Part shown: positions 42,889-50,866 of the stretch, one piece after another | How the letters are laid out: the number at the start of each line of letters is the position of its first letter | Position numbering within the stretch: position 1 is the first letter of the stretch | Assembly (NCBI GenBank): GCA_964403335.1 | Contig: CAYOFI010000009.1 | Coordinates: 1-62,225, forward strand | Direction of reading: 5' to 3' | DNA length: 62,225 nt | Source: CAZYAK01 sp964403335 | Lineage (GTDB): Bacteria; Patescibacteriota; Gracilibacteria; Peribacterales; Peribacteraceae | Notes under the pieces: generated by a model | Databases searched by the model: none | What the model saw: the letters and a program-made list of their open reading frames with translations, nothing else | What the model was told of the DNA's origin: nothing | Translations under genes and position numbers: made by a program

Positions 42889-43655
42889 GGTCGGGCTGAC
42901 GGAGAGAGTTTTTTCAGCATCTCTGCCGGTCCCGCCGCCGCAGTGCGGACGACATCGGTATCCACGCTCCACGCCAGCATCGTGGCGCCGAGCGTGAGTG
43001 CACGCTTCATGCTCTCTTCGCTCCGCGCCATCATGCCCGCCGTCTTTCCGGCCCTCTGGATCTGGAGGACGCAGCGCTCGACGACCGCTGCGACATCAGG
43101 ATGTGTGACTTCTCCGGGATGGCCGAGCGAGACGGAGAGGTCATAGGCTCCGACGTAGACGGCATCGAGTCCGGGGACGGCCAGAATTTCCGCGAGCGTC
43201 GCTTCCGTACAAGCTTGCTTGTCTTCGACGATGATGCAGACGAAGGCCTTCTCACCTGGTGTGTTCTTGGGGTCATATCCGTTGCCGCGCGTAAACGGAT
43301 TGAAGCCGCGCGTGCCGTCGGGAGGGAAGCGCGTCGCGGCTACGGCCTGGGTCGCTTCTGCGGCAGTGCCGACGCGCGGGACGACGATGCCTTCGGCACC
43401 TGTATCAAGGACTGTTTGGATGAGCGCTCCGTCGAGAGAGGGTACGCGCACGAGTGCTCTGCATTTTGTCGCCGCGCACGCCCGCACACCAGCTTCCACC
43501 TCCGTTATTCCGTAGGGCCCGTGCTCCATATCCAAAATCACAAAGTCCATCCCGCCTGTGGCGAAAAGCTCATGGACGGTCGGGCTCGGGATCAACGACC
43601 ACGTGCCCAGCACGGGGCCTTTCATCAAAGCCGATCGGAGCGAGGGGCGCGTCAT
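42885..43655 (-). CDS. HpcH/HpaI family aldolase
   Basis: This class II pyruvate-type aldolase has 256 residues. Family motifs include FVILDMEHGPYG (about 34-45), RVPSLDGALIQTVLDTGAEGIVVPRV, and the metal ligands in IVEDKQACTEA and YVGAYDLSVSLG. It would form or cleave 4-hydroxy-2-oxo acids. With the DmpG/DmpF-type pair and the ThDP enzyme it gives this locus three C2/C3 carbon-handling activities, unusual for a polysaccharide cluster. It overlaps both neighbours by 4 nt. Confidence 0.9.
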   Translation of the reverse strand: MTRPSLRSALMKGPVLGTWSLIPSPTVHELFATGGMDFVILDMEHGPYGITEVEAGVRACAATKCRALVRVPSLDGALIQTVLDTGAEGIVVPRVGTAAEATQAVAATRFPPDGTRGFNPFTRGNGYDPKNTPGEKAFVCIIVEDKQACTEATLAEILAVPGLDAVYVGAYDLSVSLGHPGEVTHPDVAAVVERCVLQIQRAGKTAGMMARSEESMKRALTLGATMLAWSVDTDVVRTAAAGPAEMLKKLSPSARP

Positions 43656-44605
43656 GGCGATGTCTTGGAAGGAAAATTGATCCGTTCTTTTTCCACGACC
43701 AACGGACGGCGCATCACCTGTGTGTGGATCGCCGCCACGTACTCGCCGATGAGTCCGATGAAGAAGAGTTGGAGCGACAGGAAAATGAATCCGCCGATCA
43801 CAATCGGCGCGATGCCTGCGGAGAAAATGTTCCAGAACACGAGTTTGGCGACCAGGTATCCGAATGCCACAAGCATCCCAAAACAGGAGAGCGCGAACCC
43901 GAGCATCGTGGCCAACCGCAGCGGGACTTTGGAGTGGCTGGTGATGCCGAGCATCGCCATGTCGTACAGCGTGTAGAAGTTATTCTTGGTGATGCCGCGG
44001 GTGCGGGCGGGCTGATGGTAGGGGACGGTCACGGGTTCGGGACCGATCTCCATCACCAGGCCGCGGAAGTACGGATAGGGGTCATCGATCGTGCGCAGCA
44101 CATCCATCACGGACTTGTCGTAGAGCCCGAATCCCGTGAAGTTTTTTTGGAGCTTGGTGCCCGAGAGCTTGGTGACAAGCTTGTAGTAGAGTTTGCGGAT
44201 GAAAAACAAAAGGCGTGACTCGCCGCTTTGAGTTTTCACTCCCAGCACCATCTTCGCCCCGTTTTCCCACGCGCGGACAAAATCCAACATCAATGTAGGC
44301 GGGTCCTGCAGATCGGCCACCAGCAAAATAACAGCGTCACCGTGTGCCTGGATGAGACCATAGTACGGCGAGCGGATGTGCCCGAAGTTCCGGGCGTTCA
44401 CGATCACTTTCACGTTCGGGTCCGCGGCCGCGATCTCGCGCAACATATCCACCGTCTTATCCGTCGACGCGTTATCGATAAACAGATGCTCGTAGCGGTA
44501 CTGCGGCAGCCCGGCCATCACGCGTTTGGCCTGTTCGTAGACCTCGCGCACGTTCTCTTCCTCGTTATAGGTCGGCGTGACGATGGAGAGGAGTTTGGCG
44601 CTCAT
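43652..44605 (-). CDS. GtrB/DPM1-like family 2 glycosyltransferase with membrane tail
   Basis: The 317-residue protein has a GT-A domain (SIVTPTYNEEENVREVY, nucleotide-binding D in FIDNASTDKT, metal-binding VADLQDPP) and two C-terminal membrane helices (about 235-260 and 268-295). Enzymes of this plan charge polyprenyl phosphate with a sugar for later GT-C use. ATG 44605 is chosen to fit the family start; it overlaps the upstream epimerase gene by 41 nt. It ends with a basic tail. Confidence 0.9.
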   Translation of the reverse strand: MSAKLLSIVTPTYNEEENVREVYEQAKRVMAGLPQYRYEHLFIDNASTDKTVDMLREIAAADPNVKVIVNARNFGHIRSPYYGLIQAHGDAVILLVADLQDPPTLMLDFVRAWENGAKMVLGVKTQSGESRLLFFIRKLYYKLVTKLSGTKLQKNFTGFGLYDKSVMDVLRTIDDPYPYFRGLVMEIGPEPVTVPYHQPARTRGITKNNFYTLYDMAMLGITSHSKVPLRLATMLGFALSCFGMLVAFGYLVAKLVFWNIFSAGIAPIVIGGFIFLSLQLFFIGLIGEYVAAIHTQVMRRPLVVEKERINFPSKTSP

Positions 44606-45626
44606 GGACCCAAGAAGAAGTGTGCCCAGCATACCACGTAATGGTCTTGTCCAGGGCGTCCTCCAAGCCCACCGTTTCCCGCAATCCCAGCTCCGTTCGT
44701 GCCCGCAATGTGGAGGGCGCATAGCGTTCCGAGGGGGTGCCGGGGACGGGTTCTTTGGCGATGAGGATGGGGGTCGGCGGGTTGAAGCACCTGGCCACCA
44801 TTTCGGCGACTTCATGTATGGCGAGATTGCGTTCCGAGCCGACGTTGTACGCGCGGCCGTCTTCTCCGCGCAGCAATATCGTCAGCAGCCAGATGACCAA
44901 ATCAGATGCATATAAGTACGACCGTTCAGGTGTGCCATCGCCGTTCACGCGGATCAATTCACCCTTCATTCCGTCGCGAATGAAGTTGCCGACGGCGTAG
45001 TGCGTGTCGAGCGGCAGGTGCGGTCCCACGAACGCAAAGCATCGGGCGATGGTGCCGCGCCACATCTGCTCGGCCGCGCGTTTCCCTTCGGCGTAGGCGG
45101 AGGGAGTGTGCAGGGGCATCTGCACGGCTTCTTCGTCTTCCGGCATGTGGGTGATGGTTGGCGGCTGCCGGCCGTACACGGCGCCGGAACTGGTGAGCAG
45201 ACACTTCTCGGCATCACAGGCTTCGGCAAACTCCATCATGCGTGCCGTCCCTTCGACGATCGTCGAGAGCATCAAATCCGGATCTTCGCGATTGAGGGTG
45301 ACGTTCGCGTCGGTCGCGGCGTGGATGATGTGTGAGAAATTCCCATCGGGAAAATTGAACGTCCGCACGTCGCCCTTGAGGAGTTCGACGGATGCGTGTG
45401 CCGCGAGGTGCGGCATTTTTTGTGCAAAGCGATCCGCATCACGCGTCAGTACGGTGATGCGCGTATCCAGTTTCAAATGATCAACGGCATGGACGAAACT
45501 CTCCAGGATCCAGCATCCGAAAAATCCCGTCCCGCCGGTCAGGAATATCCTCTTTCCGCGCAGATCCTCCCACAGGTCACGCGTGTGCGTGAGGATATGC
45601 GAGAGATCGGAAGAGGGAAGGCGCAT
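44565..45626 (-). CDS. NAD-dependent epimerase/dehydratase (sugar-nucleotide SDR)
   Basis: The 353-residue extended SDR has GGTGFFGCWIL as the nucleotide-binding glycine motif (about 30-40), a catalytic LTSSGAVYG serine, and the YxxxK pair in SAYAEGKRAAE (about 172-182). In the context of rfbF/G/H, it would be the reductase or epimerase that finishes a CDP-3,6-dideoxyhexose (abequose, paratose or ascarylose types) or a branched yersiniose-like sugar. The exact product cannot be told. A 112-nt gap with a palindromic repeat separates it from rfbH. Confidence 0.86.
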   Translation of the reverse strand: MRLPSSDLSHILTHTRDLWEDLRGKRIFLTGGTGFFGCWILESFVHAVDHLKLDTRITVLTRDADRFAQKMPHLAAHASVELLKGDVRTFNFPDGNFSHIIHAATDANVTLNREDPDLMLSTIVEGTARMMEFAEACDAEKCLLTSSGAVYGRQPPTITHMPEDEEAVQMPLHTPSAYAEGKRAAEQMWRGTIARCFAFVGPHLPLDTHYAVGNFIRDGMKGELIRVNGDGTPERSYLYASDLVIWLLTILLRGEDGRAYNVGSERNLAIHEVAEMVARCFNPPTPILIAKEPVPGTPSERYAPSTLRARTELGLRETVGLEDALDKTITWYAGHTSSWVHERQTPLHRHADL

Positions 45627-45665
45627 ATAGTGAAGTGAATTCCATTGTGCCGCATGTCGCGGTTC

Positions 45666-45725
45666 GAGGCTCCGCTTTGTCGTCCTGAGGAGCTCGGGAA
45701 TCGCAACCGAGCCTCGAAGGATGAT
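45666..45725. repeat. Dispersed palindromic repeat between rfbH and the SDR gene
   Basis: GGTTCGAGGCTCCG and CCGAGCCTCGAAGG are inverted copies around CCTGAGGAGCTCGGG. It resembles the CCTTCGA/TCAGG palindrome at 23874-23908 and fills most of the 112-nt gap between two genes of the operon. Confidence 0.55.
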
Positions 45726-45737
45726 GGGCGGAGCACC

Positions 45738-47072
45738 TCACCGTGACATGCTCGTTTTGCAAAAGTCCTGAATCATTTCAATCATGAATGCGATCATTTC
45801 GGATGTCAGTCCCGGATACACACCAATCCAAAACACATTGTTCATCACATAGTCGCTGCCTTTCAGATCGCCGATCACGCGGTGCGGGATATTCAGGTAT
45901 GCGGGTTGGCGCAGAAGATTCCCGCCAAACAGCATGCGAGTGGCGATCATCTTGCTCTCCAAATGCCGCACGAGTTCGTCGCGATTAAACGGCGCTCCTT
46001 CGCGCACGCCGAGAGGGAATCCAAACCAGCTCGGGTCGGAACCGGGTGTGGCCTGCGGAAGAAGCAGAACATCTTGGAGGTCCTGGAGGCCTCCATGGAG
46101 GGTCGCAAAGTTTTTCTTCCGGGCCTCGATGAATTGCGGAAGTTTTTTCAGCTGTGCGCATCCGACAGCGGCCTGCATGTCGGTGAGTTTGAGGTTATAC
46201 CCAATATGCGAGTAGATGTATTTGTGATCGTAGCCGTGGGGGAGTGTTCCCAATTGATGATCGAAGCGCTTGCCGCAGGTATTACTCGCACCCGGTTTGC
46301 ACCAGCAGTCGCGTCCCCAGTTCTTGAAAGAGCCTGCGAGTTTTTCCAGTTCATCACTGTCCGTCAGCACGCACCCGCCTTCGCCCATCGTGATGTGGTG
46401 GGCGGGATAGAAACTGACAGTCGCCAAGTCTCCAAAAGTCCCCACCATCTTTCCTTTGAACGTCGCTCCCACCGCGTCGCAACAATCTTCAATCAGCCAC
46501 AGATTATGCTGCTTGGCGAAGGCGCTCACCGTTTCGATATCGAACGGATTGCCCAGCGCATGGGCGATCATGATGGCTTTGGTTTTGGGACTGAGCGCCG
46601 CTTCCAATTGGGTGACATCGACGTTGTAGGTCCCCGGTATGACATCGAGAAAGACGGGAACCAGCCCGCATTGGATCATCGGGTTTACGGTCGTGGGGAA
46701 TCCGGCGGCGACGGTGATGACTTCATCGCCGGGTTTCAGTTGCCGCTCACCGAGCGTGTGCGAGGTCAGCGTGACGGCTGCGAGCAGGTTGGCCGACGAG
46801 CCGGAGTTCACGAGGAGTGCATGCTTGAGTCCGAAGAATTTGGAGAAGTCGCGCTTGAAGGCGGCGGCAAATCGTCCGGTCGTCAGCCAGAAGTCGAGGC
46901 CGGAGTCGACGAGCATCTGAATGTCCGTCTCGTCGAAAACACGGCCGGAGACGGGTACGGGGGTCTTTCCCGGAATGAACGGCTTCTCTGTAAAAACTAT
47001 GGCGTGATACTCGGCCACGAGCCCGCGGATCTGTTCACGAAGCTCTTTGGGCGTTTTCTGATTTTCAGTCAT
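45738..47072 (-). CDS. rfbH: CDP-4-keto-6-deoxy-D-glucose-3-dehydrase
   Basis: RfbH (E1) is a PMP- and [2Fe-2S]-dependent dehydrase that removes the C3 hydroxyl of CDP-4-keto-6-deoxyglucose. The 444-residue protein is homologous to DegT aminotransferases, but the PLP lysine is replaced by histidine in SFYPAHHITMGEGG (H225), the hallmark of RfbH. Iron-sulfur cysteines are C256, C258 and C266 in GRDCWCKPGASNTCGKRF. Its reductase partner (E3-type ferredoxin reductase) is not visible nearby. It overlaps rfbG by 8 nt. Confidence 0.96.
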   Translation of the reverse strand: MTENQKTPKELREQIRGLVAEYHAIVFTEKPFIPGKTPVPVSGRVFDETDIQMLVDSGLDFWLTTGRFAAAFKRDFSKFFGLKHALLVNSGSSANLLAAVTLTSHTLGERQLKPGDEVITVAAGFPTTVNPMIQCGLVPVFLDVIPGTYNVDVTQLEAALSPKTKAIMIAHALGNPFDIETVSAFAKQHNLWLIEDCCDAVGATFKGKMVGTFGDLATVSFYPAHHITMGEGGCVLTDSDELEKLAGSFKNWGRDCWCKPGASNTCGKRFDHQLGTLPHGYDHKYIYSHIGYNLKLTDMQAAVGCAQLKKLPQFIEARKKNFATLHGGLQDLQDVLLLPQATPGSDPSWFGFPLGVREGAPFNRDELVRHLESKMIATRMLFGGNLLRQPAYLNIPHRVIGDLKGSDYVMNNVFWIGVYPGLTSEMIAFMIEMIQDFCKTSMSR

Positions 47073-48054
47073 GTGATAAGTGATGGCGGTACCACTCTAT
47101 GGTCTTTGCCAATCCTTCATCAAGCGTGAAAAGCGGCTTCCAGTTCAAGACGCGTCGCGCTTTCTCCGCGCTTAAGTACTGATGGCGGATTTCGTTTGTC
47201 GCAATATTCTGAATCACCGGCTGCAAGTCGCTCTGCATCGCGACTAAAATCTTTTTGGTCAGATCCAGCACGGTCATCTGCAATTCATTCGAAAAGTTGA
47301 ACGCCTCGCCTTTCAGCTGCGGCTGCATCGCCAGTTGTTCGGCGAGTGTCATGTACGAGACGGCGCCGTCTTCCACGTAAAAATAATCCCGGATGCTTTG
47401 GCCATCGGAGCGGATGACCGGAGCTTCACCGCGCAGGATCGACCGGATGGTTCCCGGGACGATGCGGTTCCAATTGAGGTCACCACCGCCGTAAAAGTTC
47501 CCGCAGCGCGTGATCGCCACGGGCAGGCCGTAGGTCTTCGCGTACGACTGGGCGATCAAATCCGCACAGGACTTGCTGACGTCATACGGATGGCGGCCGA
47601 TGAGGGGTGCGTCTTCCGTGTACGGCAATTTCTCCTGATCGCCATACGCCTTGTCCGACGATGCGACGACGATCTGCTTCACCAGCGGGCTCCGGCGGCA
47701 GGCCTCCAGCGTTGCCCACGTGCCTTCGATGTTCGATTGGAATGTGGAGACAGGATTGCGGTTCGCAATGCCCACGATCGTCTGTGCGGCCAAGTGGATG
47801 ACGGTATCGATCTCGTATTCCCCAAGCGCGCGCTCCATAGTTTCTTGGTCACAGATATCTCCGCGCACAATCGTCACCTGGTCGTGGAGTTTTGTCGCAA
47901 TCAGTTCCGACTGCGGCACCCAGTCGCGCACGACGCACACCACGTTGGCGCCTTGTTCAATCAGTCTTTTCGTCAAAGCCGTGCCCACCAATCCGGCGCC
48001 GCCTGTCACCAGCACGGGGCGGTCGCGCCAGAAGGTCGTGCCGGTGCCCGTCAT
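47065..48054 (-). CDS. rfbG: CDP-glucose 4,6-dehydratase
   Basis: The enzyme converts CDP-glucose to CDP-4-keto-6-deoxyglucose. The 329-residue extended SDR has the VLVTGGAGLVGTALTKRL nucleotide-binding motif (about 14-31) and the catalytic YxxxK in YDVSKSCADLIAQSY. Family-specific motifs are SSDKAYG and TRCGNFYGGGDLNWNRIVPG. It is slightly shorter than typical RfbG. ATG 48054 overlaps the rfbF stop by 4 nt, so the three genes form a tight unit. Confidence 0.94.
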   Translation of the reverse strand: MTGTGTTFWRDRPVLVTGGAGLVGTALTKRLIEQGANVVCVVRDWVPQSELIATKLHDQVTIVRGDICDQETMERALGEYEIDTVIHLAAQTIVGIANRNPVSTFQSNIEGTWATLEACRRSPLVKQIVVASSDKAYGDQEKLPYTEDAPLIGRHPYDVSKSCADLIAQSYAKTYGLPVAITRCGNFYGGGDLNWNRIVPGTIRSILRGEAPVIRSDGQSIRDYFYVEDGAVSYMTLAEQLAMQPQLKGEAFNFSNELQMTVLDLTKKILVAMQSDLQPVIQNIATNEIRHQYLSAEKARRVLNWKPLFTLDEGLAKTIEWYRHHLSHD

Positions 48055-48914
48055 ACGATTGCGGAGATCGAACCGTGCTGGGGGATGTGCAGTTTCGGGA
48101 AGAGGTCCAGTGGTGCGACTTCCTCCGCGCGCGGGCGCGTCCATACGGCCCATGGCGCTTGCTTGGTTTTCCACAGTTCATTGAGTTCGATGTATTCGCG
48201 GTACGTATCCATCGCGTAGAAAAATCCGTCGTGTTTGTAGCCCATCAATTGTCCGTCGCGCGAGAGCGCTCGGAGCGGTTCTTCTTCCCACACACAGGGG
48301 CCTTCAGTTGTCAGATGCTGGAAAATGCCCGGCTCACACACGAAGTATCCGGCACTTGCCCAGCCTTTGGCTTGAGGCTTTTCGGCAAACGAGATGACAC
48401 TGTGCGCATCGTTCATCTCCACCATTCCAAAGCGCGAGCGGGGCTGCACGGTCGTGACGGTTGCCAGCTTTCCGTGCGCACGGTGGAATTTCAGCAGTTC
48501 CCACAGGTTGATATCAGCCACGCCATCGCCATAGGTGAGCAGGAAGGTTTCATTGCCGATGTATTTTTCAATCATCTTGATGCGGTTGCCCGTCATGCTT
48601 TCCGCACCCGTGTCTGCCAGCGTGACGCGAAAATTCTGCTCCTCGTGCGCGCCGTGAAACTCGACGACGTGCTTGGAGCCAAGACTGATGGAAAAATCAT
48701 TATTCATCGCCTCGTAATTCAAAAAATACTCTTTGATCATCTGGCCCTTGTAGCCCAGACACAGCACAAAATCGCGGATGCCGTAGTGTGCAAAGAGCTT
48801 CATGATGTGCCACAAAATCGGGCGCCCGCCAATATCCACCAACGGCTTCGGGCGGTACTCACTTTCCTCACGCAAACGCGTGCCCTGCCCGCCGCATAAA
48901 ATGACCGCTTTCAT
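48051..48914 (-). CDS. rfbF: Glucose-1-phosphate cytidylyltransferase
   Basis: The enzyme makes CDP-glucose from CTP and glucose-1-phosphate, the first step of 3,6-dideoxyhexose synthesis. The 287-residue protein starts MKAVILCGGQGTRLREESEY, the nucleotidyltransferase pyrophosphorylase motif with RfbF-specific residues, then GGRPILWHIMK, TYGDGVADIN and FAEKPQAKGW. ATG 48914 is chosen. It is the first gene of the minus-strand polysaccharide run; the true operon promoter should lie in 48915-49200, but I see no convincing -35/-10 there. Confidence 0.95.
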   Translation of the reverse strand: MKAVILCGGQGTRLREESEYRPKPLVDIGGRPILWHIMKLFAHYGIRDFVLCLGYKGQMIKEYFLNYEAMNNDFSISLGSKHVVEFHGAHEEQNFRVTLADTGAESMTGNRIKMIEKYIGNETFLLTYGDGVADINLWELLKFHRAHGKLATVTTVQPRSRFGMVEMNDAHSVISFAEKPQAKGWASAGYFVCEPGIFQHLTTEGPCVWEEEPLRALSRDGQLMGYKHDGFFYAMDTYREYIELNELWKTKQAPWAVWTRPRAEEVAPLDLFPKLHIPQHGSISAIV

Positions 48915-48962
48915 AAGACCTCTATAGTAGGTTTTTGGCAACAGGAGGTCAAGATTGGGCTT

Positions 48963-49157
48963 TCAGAAGGGTGCAGGGACAGTTTCCCCCTTCTCGATCT
49001 GTCGTAGTGATTTTTCTAGGTGCAAGCGGTTCTTTTTGGATGAGAGGAGATATGCCGTTTCATCGGCAAAGCCGTTGACTGAAGAGGTCCGACTGGCTAT
49101 CTTTTTGTCGGATCCTCGCCGTCGGCCTCCGAGCCGGCACCTGGTGGGGTTTTCCAT
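48963..49157 (-). pseudogene. Possible remnant of a YefM/Phd-type antitoxin
   Basis: The 64-codon frame has an unremarkable N-terminus, but its last ~35 residues (ADETAYLLSSKKNRLHLEKS and onward to IEKGETV) closely match the C-terminal half of YefM-like antitoxins (ETAYLLxSPxNxxRLxxSI). The N-terminal DNA-binding half is missing. No YoeB/RelE toxin gene follows. It is probably a decayed toxin-antitoxin locus at the edge of the AT-rich island. Confidence 0.55.
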
Positions 49158-49246
49158 ATTTTTAAGTTTAATTAAAATATCTAAACTACAAAACTATTTT
49201 GTTCATAAATGCCGTGCTTATTGCAGTAATGTTAGAATTCACTCCT

Positions 49247-49711
49247 ATGAATGAAATTAATTGGACAGATGTGATTGTCGCAGTTGCTGGTTTTTGGGGC
49301 GCAATATTATCTAGCATAATCTTTTTAAGAGATTTTTTGAAAGATAAGTCAAAATTGCAAGTAAAGACCTCTCTGTGCTTGCTTGGTTATCCGGATGGTT
49401 CAAATCATATGAACATTGAAGTTAAGGCAATCAATATTGGGAAAATCCCTATTGTACTGTCTTCGGTGCATATTCGCATGCCTGATGGTAAAAATTATAT
49501 ACAGTTAAATTCTCCCAATAGTCCTCAATTGCCATACGATTTATTGCCTCAAAAAAGCTATTCATATTTTTTTAATGCAAAGGATTTAGCTGCAAAAATG
49601 AAAGAGCATGGATACTCTGAAAAGATCTACTTAATGCCTTATTACACCGATCAGATCGATAAGAAGCATCGAAGTAAGCGGTATAGATTCGATTTAGGTC
49701 TTAATTTCTAG
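49247..49711 (+). CDS. AT-rich gene for a single-pass membrane protein, unknown
   Basis: The 154-residue product (ATG 49247; alternatives ATG 49229 and TTG 49199) has one membrane helix near the start (VIVAVAGFWGAILSSIIFL) and a soluble C-terminal beta-rich domain (KLQVKTSLCLLGYPDGSNHM and onward). No family was recognised. The gene and about 90 nt upstream are strikingly AT-rich with AAA/ATT codons, unlike every neighbour, which points to recent acquisition. It ends about 35 nt before the 3' end of the convergent tRNA-Thr. Confidence 0.72.
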   Translation: MNEINWTDVIVAVAGFWGAILSSIIFLRDFLKDKSKLQVKTSLCLLGYPDGSNHMNIEVKAINIGKIPIVLSSVHIRMPDGKNYIQLNSPNSPQLPYDLLPQKSYSYFFNAKDLAAKMKEHGYSEKIYLMPYYTDQIDKKHRSKRYRFDLGLNF

Positions 49712-49746
49712 TCTTGATAAAATTTTTTGAAGGCTTATTTGAAGAG

Positions 49747-49821
49747 TGGAGCCGCCCACCGGAATTGAACCGGTGACCCTCTCCTTACCATGGAGATGCT
49801 CTACCTCTGAGCTAGGGCGGC
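49747..49821 (-). tRNA. tRNA-Thr (anticodon GGT)
   Basis: The minus strand forms a standard cloverleaf: acceptor GCCGCCC/GGGCGGC with discriminator T and encoded CCA, D arm with GCTCAGAGGTAGAGC, anticodon loop ATGGTAA in a TCTCC/GGAGA stem (anticodon GGT), and T arm CACCGGTTCAATTCCGGTG. Its first 21 nt are also the 3' end of the upstream LAGLIDADG-like gene. Confidence 0.95.
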
Positions 49822-50400
49822 TAGATGTGCATTGAGAAGCTCGCGTAGCTTCGTATTGTAATAATGAACGGTCACAACTCCATAGACGCTTTTCTTGCGA
49901 TACGTCCCGAGGGATCCGGATCGTGTGACAACAATCGTTGGATAGAATTGCTGCTTGCGGACTTTAAGGGATTTTGTCCAAAAATCCAATGCTTTCTTTG
50001 GCTCTATATCACTGAAAATCTGTAGTCCGAAGCGACAATCTGTCTTTTTTATCCCATAAAAACGCACCAGGAAGTCGACAAATTTTCGTAGTAACGAAGG
50101 ATCGCTGTTGCCCAGTCGTACGCCGACGAGACTGCTTTTTGTGCCTTCTCCCCAATATAAACCCAGCCCTACTCCAAATAACTCATAATCGGCCGCAGTA
50201 ACGGGTGGTTGGAACTTGAAAGGATCTCCTTTGGGATTATGTGTGAGATATACCCCTTCAGATATGGATCGACGCGGAATTTCATGTTTTTCCATCCAAT
50301 ATTGAACCTGTCGCAAAGAGCATCTGTGCAGCCTGGCTATATGCTGCATCGAGTATTTCTTTTGCAGATAGAGACTTTCTAATTTTTTCTTTGAAAACAT
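49801..50400 (-). CDS. LAGLIDADG-like protein with N-terminal HTH
   Basis: The product has 199 residues. Residues 1-50 form a helix-turn-helix (SMQHIARLHRCSLRQVQYWM). Residues 70-195 carry a LAGLIDADG-type pattern (ELFGVGLGLYWGEGTK, then LGNSDPSLLRKFVDFLVRFYGI), a domain shared with homing endonucleases and some regulators. The acidic residue expected at the active helix end is present as E in YWGEGTK. The last 21 nt (LAQR plus stop) lie inside tRNA-Thr. This and its lower GC than most of the window suggest it arrived as a homing or integrating element at the tRNA gene. Nuclease activity is unproven. Confidence 0.75.
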   Translation of the reverse strand: MFSKKKLESLYLQKKYSMQHIARLHRCSLRQVQYWMEKHEIPRRSISEGVYLTHNPKGDPFKFQPPVTAADYELFGVGLGLYWGEGTKSSLVGVRLGNSDPSLLRKFVDFLVRFYGIKKTDCRFGLQIFSDIEPKKALDFWTKSLKVRKQQFYPTIVVTRSGSLGTYRKKSVYGVVTVHYYNTKLRELLNAHLAALAQR

Positions 50401-50448
50401 GACGTCAAAATACAGATGCTTTGATAAACCACAATACTGATTTGGTAT

Positions 50449-50865
50449 TTATTTACCATCCTGCAATTCCACCGTCTCCAGCCAATCCTGTGCAGGAAGA
50501 CCCTTCGCTTTGCGCAGCGCATTTTTGAGTGTGTGGAGCGAGAGCAGCGCGCATTTGAAACGGCGGGGACCGATGGGCACACCCAGCAGCGCGTAGACGT
50601 CGTCTTTCTGCAGCTTGTCAATTTCCTCAGGAGTTTTTCCTTCAAGTTCTTCGCTCAACAGCGACATACTTGCCTGGCTGATGGCGCAGCCGTGTCCGTC
50701 CCAGCCGAACTCTACAATCTTGTCGCCATCGAGTTTGATCGAAATCGTCAGTGCATCGCCGCAGCTCCAGTTCACCTCTTCGTGCTCCGCCGTCGCTTCG
50801 GGAACTTCGCGCTTCCCGCGCGGGTGTTTGTAGTGATCCAAAATATTTTCAGCGTAGATATCCAT
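50449..50865 (-). CDS. sufU: SufU/IscU-like Fe-S scaffold protein
   Basis: The 138-residue zinc/Fe-S scaffold acts with SufS as sulfur acceptor. Conserved ligands are C35 and D37 (SCGDALTI), C60 (GHGCAISQASMSLL) and C105 (RFKCALLSLHTL). The ~20-residue insertion before the third cysteine, typical of SufU as opposed to IscU, is present. ATG 50865 follows the sufS stop by one nucleotide, so the two are one operon. Confidence 0.93.
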   Translation of the reverse strand: MDIYAENILDHYKHPRGKREVPEATAEHEEVNWSCGDALTISIKLDGDKIVEFGWDGHGCAISQASMSLLSEELEGKTPEEIDKLQKDDVYALLGVPIGPRRFKCALLSLHTLKNALRKAKGLPAQDWLETVELQDGK

Positions 50866-50866
50866 A

